Below are positions 33,723 through 45,889 of a stretch of 55,864 nucleotides of DNA, piece after piece (position 1 is the stretch's first letter; the number at the start of each line of letters is the position of its first letter). Made by a program: the position numbers and the translations under genes. The notes below the pieces were generated by a model. That model did not search any database, was not told the origin of the DNA, and saw only the letters and a list, made by a program, of their open reading frames with translations. Source of the stretch: Stephanodiscus triporus (taxonomy: Eukaryota; Bacillariophyta; Thalassiosirophyceae; Thalassiosirales; Thalassiosiraceae); assembly GCA_036939755.1 (NCBI GenBank), contig JALLAZ010000030.1:1-55864 (forward strand), read 5' to 3'.

Positions 33723-34509
33723 ATGTCGGGTGGCAGAATCATTCGAGCGCCATTCATCGACCCGATCACGGGGATTGCCTATGACACCAACAACAGCGAG
33801 TTTGAAGGCTATCTCACAAAGCAATCGTTGTGGCTTCGCGTGAGTCATATGTCGCTACTGCCTCCGTCGTGCCTTTTCTCGATCGCACCCTCGGTTGACG
33901 GACCGAAATTATCATCGCGACTTTGTCACTATGCCGTCGGCTGTTCCTGCTTTTTTGTATATTGACATATTTTGTCTTTGCTGCTTCTCCATTAGGATTG
34001 GCGTAGACGTTTCTTCATTCTGAAGGGGGCGCGGCTATTCTTTGCAAAATCTCCCCATGACGCACCACATGGAATGATAGACTTGAGCCGATGCACAACT
34101 GTCAAGTCAGCAGATCTGAAAGCGCATAAGAAACACAGCTTCGAAATTAGTACCCCGGAAACAACTTATCTCCTGTATGCTGGTGAGTAACTTGTGCATC
34201 TTCCCGAGATCGAAATTGATGGGATTTTGTTAACGTGCCTTTTAAATCAAATCATTAATGCATTAATGTATTTATTCATCACTGCCCAACTGATGAATTG
34301 GCATAATGGTGCCAGATGATGAAAAAACAAAAGATGATTGGATTGGATCTGTGGGTAGGGCCATCGTGCGATGCTCCAGCACTTTTGTTTCGAAAGGAAA
34401 TAAAACACAAGGAGGGAATGGGGAACATGCTGCCCAAACTAACAGTGAACGCTATGACGATGACTCAGATTATTCAAACTCAAGCAACAATCCATATTTC
34501 AATGATTAA
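33723..34509 (+). CDS. Small PH-domain protein
   Basis: Three exons, 33723-33839, 33996-34182 and 34316-34509, give 165 residues; introns are 156 and 133 bp. Residues 28-125 are a pleckstrin-homology domain: FEGYLTKQSLWLRDWRRRFFIL at the start, LSRCTTVKSAD in the middle, and the invariant Trp in KTKDDWIGSVGRAI in the final helix. The C-terminal 35 residues are Asn/Ser/Asp-rich and probably disordered. PH domains bind phosphoinositides or proteins. The Arg-rich beta1-beta2 region would allow lipid binding. Confidence 0.92.
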
Positions 34510-35132
34510 TCCATGGGTGTGTCTGGCAGTCATCTTCGTTTTTGGTATTGCGAAGGAATGGTATTTTTGTCGTTTGGAATAGTATTTTTGCATTCTACAA
34601 TCTTGATGACCCTAATTTCTTGAGTCATTGACAAAAACGATCAATGACGAAGTGTTAGCATCAATGTTCTGTCTTGGGGGAAAGCCATGTGCAGGCCTAA
34701 AAGTAAAATAGCAGTTAGAAAAGTAGCTAAGGTTATTACAAGTTCTATCGTAGTGCTCCATATTGATGTTGAGACTAAATAAACTTTTGTTTTGCATAAT
34801 TCCGCAATGTTGGGACTGGACTGGTAACACATTAACGTATCGTTTTAGAGTCAAAGGGCCGAGGTTTGTCAAGTGAAAGAGAATGATTTTTTTGAGGAAT
34901 AGAGGTTGAGAGGCCCACGGTGACAGAAATTCTGAACGACTGCGTTACGTACGTAGGAACAGTACCTAAAAATGAAGCACGTCTTCACAATCCACGGATT
35001 TATCCACTATGGCGCCACAGAAGAATATTTTTTAGATAAGTCAATTCAACGCCCTCACAAATCCGAATCCGCACCTCAGGCGGCATTCTCACACTCACGC
35101 AGCGCCTCAATATTCATTTATCAAACAAAATC
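34510..35132. other. Intergenic region
   Basis: About 620 bp between the PH gene and ATG8. AT-rich; short frames on the minus strand (34612-34872) show no motif. Confidence 0.5.
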
Positions 35133-35929
<797 letters not shown>

Positions 35930-36805
35930 TCAGCTGTCTAGTTGCTTCAAATGCTATGGTTGGCGTTCACTCAGTCGATGAGCTTTAGGAGTAGATGACT
36001 AGGTCGTGGAGTATGGTATATTGTTTGTCTGTTGCATAAATATTATAAGTGCTATTTGAGAACCGGCCGAATTAGACTGGCTCCGTTTCGTACCTCAACA
36101 CCATATTACTTGTAAGAAATGTTTGTGGCAAGCTGCGTTGGGGATTAAGGTGGGCATACTTCACTTTGATTATCCGCTACCTCCTCGTCATGGGCATCAC
36201 TTCTATCTTGCAAGGAATTGACAAGCCTTTGCATGCTAGATTTGGAAAGGAACATTTTCATCTTGAATTGACAGTCAAAGATCATACAATAGAATGTTTT
36301 CCCAACCGAGAAAAAGACTAGTCATGTGTGATAGAAGCAATGGACTCTCAATGATGTGTGAAAAATTGGGATCCCACACAGCATCTGTTAAGGAGTCCCT
36401 AAATGTGAGAATGTGGTGATTATGATTGTAACTAGGAGTACCGTATAAGATGGGGCAAAACCAACACTGGGGCTAAAGCAGTCATTATTTTTTTTGATAA
36501 TCAGCACCTCTACGAATAGATTCGATGCTATTCTCCATTTTGCTCCTAAATACTACAGGATGGACCTCCCAAACTAGAAGAAAAATGAATTTCCTGTAAG
36601 GTGTTTCCCAGTGATTACCAAATTGTCATTACCAGGGTTCCCCAGGGGTAAAAGGGTCACTAAGAACCTTGCTTAGCCATGTAGCAAAATAACAATGATA
36701 GTTGTCAGTGCCAGAGGTCTATTGGCTCTCTCGCTGTTGAAACATTCACATAATAACATAGGTTGAGAAGTGTTTTCAACACCAAGTCTCTTTTAACAAT
36801 AAAAA

Positions 36806-36927
36806 ACATGTTACCATACACCATACATGTAACTGTAAGATATTTATTAAATTTGTACTTAACTTCACATGCTACCATACACCATACATGTAACTGTAAC
36901 ATTTTTATTAAATTTGTACTTAACTTC
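36806..36927. repeat. Tandem duplication, 61-bp unit
   Basis: Two adjacent copies (36806-36866 and 36867-36927) begin acatg.taccatacacc and end gtacttaacttc, differing at a few positions. This is a recent tandem duplication in noncoding DNA. Confidence 0.9.
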
Positions 36928-36982
36928 ATGAAATACTCTTCATCTAGGTCTGTCATAGCCTTTCAAAAAATTTAGATGGAAG

Positions 36983-37353
36983 AACACATCCATATGCACA
37001 TCCACAGCAGATGAAGGTTGTCGAACACCTTGTATGTGATTACCACTGATGTGGGAACAATCTTGATTGGGTCTACATCCTCAATCACCGCACTTCACTA
37101 TAATTAGTTTGCCCGGGAGTTACCCATAATTCTAGCTGATTTCCAAAAGCTTGGCCAATTAGAGCAGCCGTAATGAAGTTATGGCACATCCATAGTATGC
37201 ACATCCACAGAGTATGCAGGTTGTTGAGCATCTTGTATGTGTTTGCCATTGACATTGATGTAAGAACAATCTGATTGGGTCTACAGTCGTCTACACCCTC
37301 AATCACCGCACTTCACTATCATGATTAGTTGCCTGGGAGTTACCCAGAATTCT
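36983..37353. repeat. Tandem duplication, unit about 200 bp
   Basis: Copies at about 36983-37133 and 37185-37353 share cacatccatatgcacatcc-like starts, tgattgggtctaca, tcaatcaccgcacttcacta and gggagttaccca. They have diverged by several small indels. Confidence 0.85.
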
Positions 37354-37784
37354 CGCCATGAAATCCAGGAGAGAGTCTACAATAACAGCATCTGTCGGGA
37401 CAAAAAGGAATTGGACATAGTGGGAAGACTATGTTTGCCCAAAGAATTCATTGGTTTCTACAATGGAGCTTTAGCGTGGTTGTCAAGAAATTTAAGCGGT
37501 GGGCGAGCGGCTCAGTTGTAGTAGATGACAGATTGTCTGTCATTGGCAGGCGGACACGAGGTGTGCACAGAGGAATGAAGCAGCAGACAACAGTAGGGCT
37601 ACACAACCCATGCCACTCCCTCTTATTATATTGTGTAGTGTAGTGCAAAAAATTATAACATGACGACGGACAGACTCAAACACCCCTCCTTTCTCGTCCT
37701 TCGATCGCATCAGTGCTTCCTCCTCTTTCCACCACTCCACAGTCCCTCTCAGCTACTCTAGCTTGGACCCAATATTATTTAATC

Positions 37785-39708
37785 ATGACGACGACTAGAA
37801 CGATGACCGCCATCGGCGCGCATGCCCGACGAACATTCAGGAGACGGACCACGTCGCTCGCTTCGCACCCTGTCGACGGCGGTGGTGTAGATCGACATTG
37901 CCTCCGCACCATTACTTACAATCCGAACAATAGCAACGACCAACGTCCACATCCACAGCATCAACGCGGGAGGCGATATCTGTCCGCCCTCACGAATTCT
38001 TCCGCGGGAGGGACGGGACGGGGCGAACACACCGACGAGGGGACGGGGTCGACGTTAGGGTTAGGGTTAGGGTCGGTATCGATGGACGAGCTGCTCGCGC
38101 TGGCATCCTGCCAGCCCACGGCCCTGTCCCTCGAGGCGATGTACCGGTACGCCCCGAAGCGAAGGGCCAAGGGAGACCGCGACAATAACGGCGGCGGCGG
38201 CAAGAAATACGTCGACGTCGACCGACTCCGCAACGCCCAATTCCTGCACAGGGAGCTACCGATCCGAGTCGCCCAGCGTGCCGTCGACCTCCTCACCCTC
38301 CCCCACGGCCTCAACCGGACCCGGGAGGTCCAGTCGATCGCAAACACCTACCTGCATTACCTCCAGAAGCTCCGCGACTTCCCCGTACCGACGAACGCCG
38401 AGTCCGAGAGGGAGTTCACGAAGATGCTGAACGAATTCATACTCGATCGACACTCGATACCCATGGCGATATCAAGGGGGTTGGGCAGTCTCAAGGACGA
38501 GCGCAAGGCGCCCGTCGACGGAAGACGGCTGAGCGAGATGGAGGACGCGCTGAATCGATTCTTCACGGCGCGCGTCGGACTGAGATTCTTGGTCGAGCAC
38601 CACGTGCTCTCAGGGAACGAAGAGAACTCTGATGATCTTTACCGGAGGCAGTTGGAGGCGGAGGGGACGGCGTTCTTGGCCGATCGTCAGGAGGAGAGGG
38701 ATTACGAGGCGTCGGAGGACGCGTCCTGCGGTGCGATACAAAAGGATTGCGATCCCGTCAAGGAGGTGCGGAGGACGGTCGCGCGGGTCACCCAGCTGTG
38801 CAGGGAATCGTACGGCATATCTCCCGAGATCGAAATCGTGGTGGCAACACCGGATAAGGGCGAGGGGGTTTCGTTTACATACGTTCCCCACCATCTGCGT
38901 TACATGTTGGCGGAGTTGCTCAAGAACAGTTGTCGGGCGACGGTGAGGAGGTGAGATTTTTGTTCGCGCATGTTCGTACGCTTGCAAATTATTTTTACCG
39001 ATGAAAGACGACATTTTGACAAATGCATCAATCATTTCCCCCATGAATCTATCGATGGCTTCCTTCAGTTACCTATCCGGTGTCAGTACTCAGAAGGAAG
39101 ATCATACCAAACATCACAACGATTCGGCGGGAGGTATACACGACGCGCCATCCCTCCCACCCGTAAGGGTTGTCGTCACGAAGGGCACCGAGGACGTCAC
39201 GATCAAGGTCTGCGATCGCGGGGGCGGGATGAAGCGTTCGATGATGAAGCAGATGTGGACCTTCGCGCACTCGACCCTCAACGAGGAGGGACGGACGCGG
39301 GAGGACAAGTACGATTTTGGCAAGGACGAGTTCGTTGGGAGTCACATACGCGGGTTTGGCCTTCCCTTGGCACGGATATACGCTCGGTACTTCGGCGGTG
39401 AGGTCACGATCAAGTCCATGGAAGGTTACGGCGTCGATGCGTATTTGTACCTGCCAGTCCTCGGCGTTGCTTGCGAGAATCTGCCCCAGCGAGTGATTCG
39501 TAGTCCGGGAAATTTGGACTCGTCTCCTCCACCCAATGTCCCTGCTGATGGAGGTGCCGACGATGTGATGATTATTGACAGCTACATTAGTAAGGAGGAT
39601 TTCTACGAGGATTCAAACGTCCGGCAATTCGATCCATCGAGTGGCGGACCAACAACTATGAAAATGAATAATTCTGTTCTTGATACGCTGGATGAGAGGG
39701 CACTGTAG
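37785..39708 (+). CDS. PDK: Mitochondrial pyruvate dehydrogenase kinase family protein
   Basis: Two exons, 37785-38950 and 39069-39708, give 601 residues with a 118 bp intron; the acceptor at 39068 could also be 18 bp further on. The first 60 residues are rich in Arg, Thr and Ser (MTTTRTMTAIGAHARRTFR), fitting a mitochondrial presequence. The PDK/BCKDK core has LHRELPIRVAQRAVDL, then an N box ELLKNSCRATV, G1 DRGGGM and G2 GFGLPLARIYARYFGG, followed by GYGVDAYLYL. The ATP-binding residues are present. GYGxDAYLYL favours PDK over branched-chain kinase. It should phosphorylate and inactivate the pyruvate dehydrogenase E1 alpha subunit. The protein is longer than usual because of its N-terminal region and inserts. 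The 5' part is GC-rich. Confidence 0.92.
38055..38072 (+). repeat. In-frame telomere-type (TTAGGG)3
   Basis: Three perfect TTAGGG units lie inside exon 1 of PDK and encode Leu-Gly three times. TTAGGG is the usual telomere repeat of stramenopiles. It could be an interstitial telomeric insertion or plain coincidence. Confidence 0.8.
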
Positions 39709-39980
39709 GCTAGATGCTGTTGCTTAGTTGGTAGTGTGTTCATGAACGCATCAGCAGTGATAGTTTTTCAAGTCTTCACACCAGCGAAGTATAACGGTGT
39801 CACTAGATACAATTTTTTCGCGGTAATATTATTGTGCATCAAGATGCTCCCATTCCTGCTTGCTTGCAAAAGGGTGGTCTACCTGCTCATACATATTGTT
39901 TTTGATTAATATGATACTCCTACTAAGTATTTTTCGACAAGGGCATAAGAGCGCCGTCCTCACCACACCGCCGTACTCAT

Positions 39981-40496
39981 TCACATTTTCGCGTCGCCGT
40001 ATCCCCAACCCGAGTTGAAGATCATGTAGTAAGATCTCGACGCAACCGATCCCGTCCCATCGATGGGAGTAAAGGTTGAAGGTACCGATCCCGTCCCATC
40101 GATGGGGGTAAAGGTTGAATGTCCCGAAGCCAACGACCAATCACTGGTGTTTAAAGATACCGAAGACGTCTGGACCGAGTCGCTTGCCCCCCTCCTCCTA
40201 CATCCCGCTTCTCCTCTGGCGCCCCTCCTTCCAAAATTGGCGGGTCTCTCCCCTCTCGGCGTTGACTCGTTGACTCTCAGAGTCCGCCCATCGAGCTTGC
40301 TGCGGTCCATCTTGGATATCGCATCCTCGGCCGAGGTCCTGTCAGCGAAGGTGACGAACCCGAATCCCTTGTGTTTCTTCGCGCCGGGTTCCGTGGGGAT
40401 GAAGACACCAGTCACCTTGCCGAAGTTCTCGAACTCCCTGCGGAGGCGAGACGCAGTGATGGTGCAGTCCAGGTTGCTGATGTAGAGCTTGACCAT
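39981..40496 (-). CDS. Single-RRM RNA-binding protein
   Basis: Single-exon ORF of 171 residues. Residues 1-80 are one RNA-recognition motif with RNP2 LYISNL at 4-9 and RNP1 KGFGFVTF at about 43-50. An Arg/Gly-rich segment follows (FGRRGARGEAGCRRRG). The C-terminal part contains a 13-residue unit, STFTPIDGTGSVx, repeated twice in tandem. It probably binds RNA in mRNA or rRNA metabolism; the specific role is unknown. It converges with PDK, whose stop is about 270 bp away. Confidence 0.85.
   Translation of the reverse strand: MVKLYISNLDCTITASRLRREFENFGKVTGVFIPTEPGAKKHKGFGFVTFADRTSAEDAISKMDRSKLDGRTLRVNESTPRGERPANFGRRGARGEAGCRRRGASDSVQTSSVSLNTSDWSLASGHSTFTPIDGTGSVPSTFTPIDGTGSVASRSYYMIFNSGWGYGDAKM
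40045..40122 (-). repeat. 39-bp in-frame tandem duplication
   Basis: Two nearly identical 39-base units (40045-40083 and 40084-40122) lie in the 3' coding part of the RRM gene and keep the frame, adding 13 residues. Confidence 0.9.
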
Positions 40497-41096
40497 GGTT
40501 GAGAGTTCGGATTCGGGGTGTCGAAGTGTCGAAGAGGGAAGGTTGGCTCTGGCAAATTATGAGATGAATGTGGTGGACTTTTTAAGAGGCTTGACATTAT
40601 GGCTGTCGTACACCAAGGACATCTTGGTCTTACTTCCACCATCGCGCTGTTGAGAGACGTGAATGATATGTTGCGGTCTTGGGTTGTCGTGTTCGTAGAC
40701 TTGAACATGGTGTTGTGAATATCATGATCTTGATAATTTTGCACGTCATCCGGGGCGCAGCGCAGCTGACGGCCGCGTTGGCGGCAGTTTGTTGGAGTTG
40801 AGGGAAATCCGGCGCTGCAAGCTTCGTGTTCAGCGCTACAAACTCGACTTAAATGCAGCTTAGGATAGTTAGGCCGTGTCCACAGGCTCGTTTCTGGAAT
40901 CATAAAATCATAAAATCATACTACAGTCTCCAGTACAATTGCTCCGGGGAAAAAATCGGGAATTTTCCCTCGGGCCGCGGGGAAATTCCCTCTGGCCGGG
41001 GGAAATATCTCTATTTTTCCCTCTCTATTGTTCCTACCGTAGCAGTCTACATAAAGCTAGGGGAAGACTCCGACTCCGCCACCTCTCACATCATAA
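40497..41096. other. Divergent intergenic region
   Basis: About 600 bp between the RRM gene (-) and PAF1 (+). It includes a duplicated ggccgcggggaaattccctctgg-type stretch (40965-41010, shorter pieces shared). The real PAF1 start may lie here, but no in-frame ATG was found. Confidence 0.4.
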
Positions 41097-43045
41097 TTTA
41101 TTTCCGCCCCGCCCGCCGACGCCGCCGACGCCGACGCCCTCCCCCACCGCCAGTCGTCGTCGTCCCGACGCGGGGGGGGCAAGAGGCCCTCCGCCGCCTC
41201 CGCCGCCGCGGGCGGCGGAACGTCTGCGTTCAAATCCATATTCAGCGAGCGGGCCGAGGGATTCTTCGTCGACCTGCGCTTTCGGAACGCACCCCCCCGC
41301 CCGCCCGTCGGGCCGGTCTTCGTCGGGTCGGGCCTCGACGGCGAATTGCTGAGCAAGTGGACGAGGTAACAGGACAGCAACTCGCGCTCGTCGACGACGA
41401 CGACGTCGACGACGGGCAACAACAACAACAACAACAATCGCAGCACGGTCGAGCGCCTGTACGCGTACAGGCTGCACCCGGGCGATCACATGAGGGCGCT
41501 GGTTAGGACCCTCGCGTGCGCCGCCATGGACGTGGAGGGGTGCTATCGCGGGGAGAGGACGGGCGGGGGAGGGGGCGGCGGCATCGTCGTGGGAGGCGCG
41601 GGGGGAGGCGTCGTCGCGCAGTCGTCGGCCGGGTTGGGAGCGACGACGACGACGACGACGTCGTCGTCGTCGGCGGCGGTCATCGTCGAGACCGTCCCCC
41701 CGGAAGACGAGGCGCTGATTGACTGGAAGGGGGGGATGGGGGATTCGTCCGCGATGGAGGCGCAGAAGGCGAGGATGCGCGGCGGCGGCGGCCGGGCATC
41801 GTCAGCCCACTCGTCGTCGTCGTCGGGCGGAGGCGGCGCCGGGGGAATGTCGACGATGGGGGGAGGGGGGGTAGCGGGGGTGGGGGGGGGGGGAAATCCT
41901 TCCGTCTCAAGGGGAAGAGTCACCTCCAATCTCGAATACTCGACGAGCGAACTCCGAACTTCATGAAGAGGTTGACGTACCTCACGAACGACTCCACGTC
42001 GGTGCATCGTTTCACGTCGTTGGCGACGACCCAGGTCCGACGCGCGCGCGACGTCGACATCGCGGTGGCGGAGACCAGGAACAGGTACGCCGGGTCGGAC
42101 GTCATCGAATCGGGCTTCGCGGAAGCGAACGGGAAGGAGGTCCTGCCGTTCGTCGTCGCGTTGGTCCCGGGGGACGAGGAGGAGAAGGAGGAGAAGGAGG
42201 GGAGTGGGAACAACAACAACGGCAGGACGCATCCCTCGAAGAAGGGCGTATTTCCGGTATGGGACCTCCCCCTCCTCCCGGACGCGCGCACCTGGGGAAA
42301 TACGATCACGCACGTCGTCATCGACAATCCCTCGAGGAACGCGAGGGGGGGGCGAACGTCGTCCTCTTCCGGATGCGGACGCGACGGCGAAAACAACGAC
42401 GATCTCCCAGGAGTCGGTCGACTCGTCGACGCGATCGTGGCCGACGTGTCGAGGCAGGCCCACAACGCCCGGATGGAATGCACCGTGTGGGTGCCGACGA
42501 AGGAGACGACGTCCGCCGGGAAGAAGTCGCGTCGGTCGTCGGCGGGGGGGGGAAGAGGAGGAGGAGGAGGAGGAGGAGGGCGTCACGTCGCCATACAGAA
42601 GTACGACCTCGACGTGGTCCCTCTCCGCGATCCGTCGGCCCCGCCCGTGCACTACGTGTGGACGATCGATCCGTCCCCCGGGAACGGGGGGTACGTGGGA
42701 TACCATCCCATCGGCAGTCGCGTGCAGCTGTCGATGGGCAGGCCCGCGGTCGACATCGCGCACGCGAATTACGTGACGCGTCGCGAGTTGGACGAGGAGG
42801 AGAGGAGGGCGTGGGAGGTCCGTACGGCGGAGGTGGACGTCGACCTCGCGGAGAAGCACGGGCTCGTGGTCGAGGGGGACGCGTCGGACGATGGGGAGGG
42901 TGGGGGGATGGATCCAAGGGGGAATGCGAGACCGGGAGGAGGAGGAGGAGGAGGGGGAGGGGGAGGGGGGGGGGGAGGAGGATGGAGGAAGCCCATCGGC
43001 CGCGAGGAAAGCAAAGGCGACGACGGAGGAGATGATGCATTCTAG
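41097..43045 (+). CDS. PAF1: Paf1-complex subunit PAF1 (5' end unclear, apparent frameshift)
   Basis: The reading frame opens at 41097 without an ATG. A pyrimidine-rich acceptor ending cag at 41153 may mark the true exon start, so an upstream first exon is likely. FFVDLRFRNAPPRPPVGPVF and LDGELLSKW match the PAF1 N-terminus. A 78 bp intron (41366-41443) removes an in-frame TAA and leads to TVERLYAYRLHPGD. Then come VPPEDEALIDWKG and Gly-rich sequence. After the G12 tract at 41882-41893 the family match continues in another frame: KSFRLKGKSHLQSRILDE, TYLTNDSTSVHRFTSL, FPVWDLPLLPDARTWGN, HVVID, YDLDVVPL, HYVWTIDP, GSRVQLSMGR, TRRELDEEERRAWEVR. One missing G would restore a single frame. PAF1 works with CTR9 on elongating RNA polymerase II. 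Confidence 0.85.
41366..41443 (+). other. Repeat-built intron in PAF1
   Basis: GTAACA donor, TCGCAG acceptor, 78 bp, phase-preserving. Most of it is (ACG)n and (AAC)n trinucleotide repeat. Retention puts a TAA stop at the junction. Confidence 0.65.
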
Positions 43046-43718
43046 TGGTGAATTCTTTCTAAAACACGTTAGCGAATACGATATGTAAAAGTATTCGAAC
43101 ATTAATCTGATAGTGTATAACCCTAACCTTTTCTGATTTCAAACGCGATCCCGATCGTTGTCGTCGTTGCACTCGCGCGTTGTCGGCGCGCTCCGGAGAG
43201 GGATATAAATCTACTGTCAGGAGAGGATGAGAACAGCAATTTGGATACAAACTTTGATGGGAATGACTATCTTCAATTCAACATCGCAACAAGCCAAACT
43301 TTTCTAATCCGATTGATTCATGATACAATTTAATGGATTTGCTCTCCTCTCTAAGGAGAGATTGTGTTTCCTGTCTCCGCAACATTATTCAATTACCAAG
43401 TCTCGCCATTCGACTGGACTTCCATATCCAGGCACCGATTTCCTCATCATCGGACAAATATTATTCTTTGATTTTCCCTCCCCATTGCGCCACAGTACCC
43501 ATGGTTATGGCATCGTATCCCTTGACGGGCTGAGGGAGTTGTTCCACTTCACTTGGAGCGATGACGAAAGACTTTTTAAGATGCATGTGATACTTCTCTC
43601 TAAAAGGATCTATTGCGGCATCGCTCGTGGCCCAATGACGCATTTCCTCGTCGGATGGCCTGAACGTCGACATCATCAATTGCCACTATTTCCTAAGTCT
43701 GCTGGAAATTCATTGATC
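43046..43718. other. Intergenic and probable element 5' remnant
   Basis: No gene recognised. ORF 43320-43817 has no clear motif in its first part and runs into the reverse-transcriptase remnant in another frame; it may be decayed upstream sequence of that element. Confidence 0.45.
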
Positions 43719-45805
43719 TCCCTCAATGCTCCAACTCCCTCCCCACCAGGGCCGCTGTCTTCTTTGACCTCACCAACCAGTTCACTAGTGTCTCCCGTGA
43801 AGACTTCAAAAACGTAATTGCCACCTCCTTTCCCAAGCTCCTCCCCCTTGTGACACTCTTCTATGACAAACCAATTGCCATCCACTTCAAGTGGGATGAT
43901 TGCTCCTGGCGACGCTTATCCATCAAAGAAGGTACCAGCCAAGGCTGCCCCCTCTGCCCCCTCTTTGCCTCTTTCATTGTTGCTCGTCTCCTCGGCCCGA
44001 TTGACTCCCTTCTCCATGCCTGCGCTTCCACCCGCCTTGCCTCTGACGATGAGAGGGACGATGGCTTTGGTGGTATATCCAACCTACTCAGTTATGTCTT
44101 ACCTCCCCGACCTCGACTTCCTCTGCCACAAACTCAACTCCCGCGGTGCCCAGCTCGGGTGTTTTGTTAACCCCATCCAAAACTTGCATCCTTATCTCCT
44201 GCGATGGTCCTCCATCCTCCCATGCCTTTCCTCCGATGACTCCATCCTCGCCTCCTCCCTGGCTAAGATGATCGCCTTCTTCTCCACCACCTCCCATTCA
44301 ACTGACAAATCTGCCCCCACTGTCCCAGTGGAGATCACCTCTGGGTTTCGCCTCCTTGACCACCCCGTTGGCTCCACTGCCTTTCCCATCGACCACTCAC
44401 TGCCGCCACAGACTACATCACTAAAGAATTCTTCGCCTCCCTTCTTGGACTGTCCTCAGTTCCCAACTTCTCCACCCTCATCAGCCAAGTTGGCGTCCGG
44501 CATGGCGGCCTTGGCATATTATGTCCTTGCACACGCACCACCCCCGACTTTGTAATTACCACAACCTTGGCCATCCGTAATGCCACATGCAGCTTCCGCA
44601 TCCATAAAGACCTCCCCCCTTTACCATGCATGCCTCTCTTGGGGATGTCTTTTACTCTGACTCTAATTCAGACTCACTCATCCTCCAACGCTTCCACCTA
44701 CTCCTCCCCCTTATCGCAAACGTTGCCTGCCCCCTTTCTATTCCCACCCCTAATCGAGTTGACTACTACTTTCTTCACTCCGTCTCCACAAAAAGTGCCA
44801 GGAGCTGCCTCAAGCCCCATTGCAGCAAATATATCACTCAATCACTTCACCATGAGATGTACATCACATCCCCCAATAACTTCCATCTCCTCCCAAGCCT
44901 ACTGTCGCCCCAGACCTCCTATCCCCTCATTGGCTTATGCCACAGCCTCCCCTCCAATTGTTTGGCCACCTGGGAGTTTACAACAGCTATTAAACAAAAG
45001 CTCTGGCTCCCGTTCTTCCTTCCCACTTCTGCCCCTCTTTATGCCTGCGGCATTGTCCTCAATCCATTTGGTGATCATAGTTTTATCCATGGCAGTTTTG
45101 CCCACGCTCTTACCCCTAATCTTACTACCGCAGGCTTCCTTCTCCCCAACTCTACTGTGGATGTCGAACCACAATCTTGCCTCCCCTCTGACCCGCATGC
45201 CTGACCCTTCGACATCTCCTTCGACCCCTACCCCGCTGTTGCACCAAACGTTCACCACGGCTGCAACTACACCACCATTGGAGCCGATATTACCATCAGC
45301 GTGGCTCGTCTTCAATCCCCTCAACCAATCATACTTCTCCTAATGTTTTTAAAACTATTATGGCCGCAGAAAGCTTGGCCGTGTCAACAAGCATAATCCC
45401 TCCACCTCTGTCACCACCTCCAATGACAGGGTCATCGGTGACCTCCTTACCCACCAGACCCTCCTACTCCCAATTGCCATCGATCCACTTGGCTGCCACT
45501 CCTCCCATTTCCTTCCCCGCCTCAAAACCAAATGCGACACTGATGCACTCTAAGCTCATCCAATACCTGAGTCCAAAAGGAATCTTCCGCCTTGCTGATC
45601 ACAACTGGTCCGCGTCCCCAACACGCCAATTTTATGATCATTCATACCTCGCCCCCATGCCTTCTATCTTGACTATCCAGAAGCTTGGTCTCTCTATAAC
45701 TAAAGTGTTTGCCCTTCACGTCCGCTATGCATCTTGCAAATTCATTGACCACCCTGCTCATACTCTTCCACCTAGCATTCTCAATCCTAGCTACCCTGGT
45801 CAGTA
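43719..45805 (+). pseudogene. Decayed non-LTR-type reverse-transcriptase element
   Basis: From about 43753 a frame reads AAVFFDLTNQFTSVSRE (motif A with its Asp), FKWDDCSW, EGTSQGCPLCPLFASF and ERDDGFGGISNLLSYV. That is a reverse-transcriptase family I know as repetitive in Thalassiosira genomes. Right after SYV the frame breaks and resumes as LPDLDFLCHKL, LGCFVNP. The expected VDD catalytic segment between them is missing. Further pieces of the same element follow in shifted frames up to about 45800 (SLGDVFYSDSNSDSLILQRF, LSPQTSYPLIGLCHSLPSN, FGDHSF, TTIGADITI, LGLSITKVFALHVR). The element is broken by several frameshifts and cannot encode an active enzyme. Confidence 0.8.
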
Positions 45806-45889
45806 GATAGGACTTAAACCTAAATATATATATATCTACCTACTACACTAACACCCACCCAAAATCTATGATATCACAGGCATTATGGA

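Larger units (their letters stand above)
35930..37784. other. Long intergenic region with local duplications
   Basis: About 1.85 kb without a recognisable gene. It contains the two local tandem duplications listed separately. Short open frames match the repeats. The right end is the promoter region of the PDK gene. Confidence 0.6.

Noticed and set aside
41543..43102. 519-codon open frame on the minus strand
   Set aside because: Antisense of PAF1; it is Pro/Arg/Ser low-complexity produced by GC-rich repeat codons, while the plus strand has family motifs.
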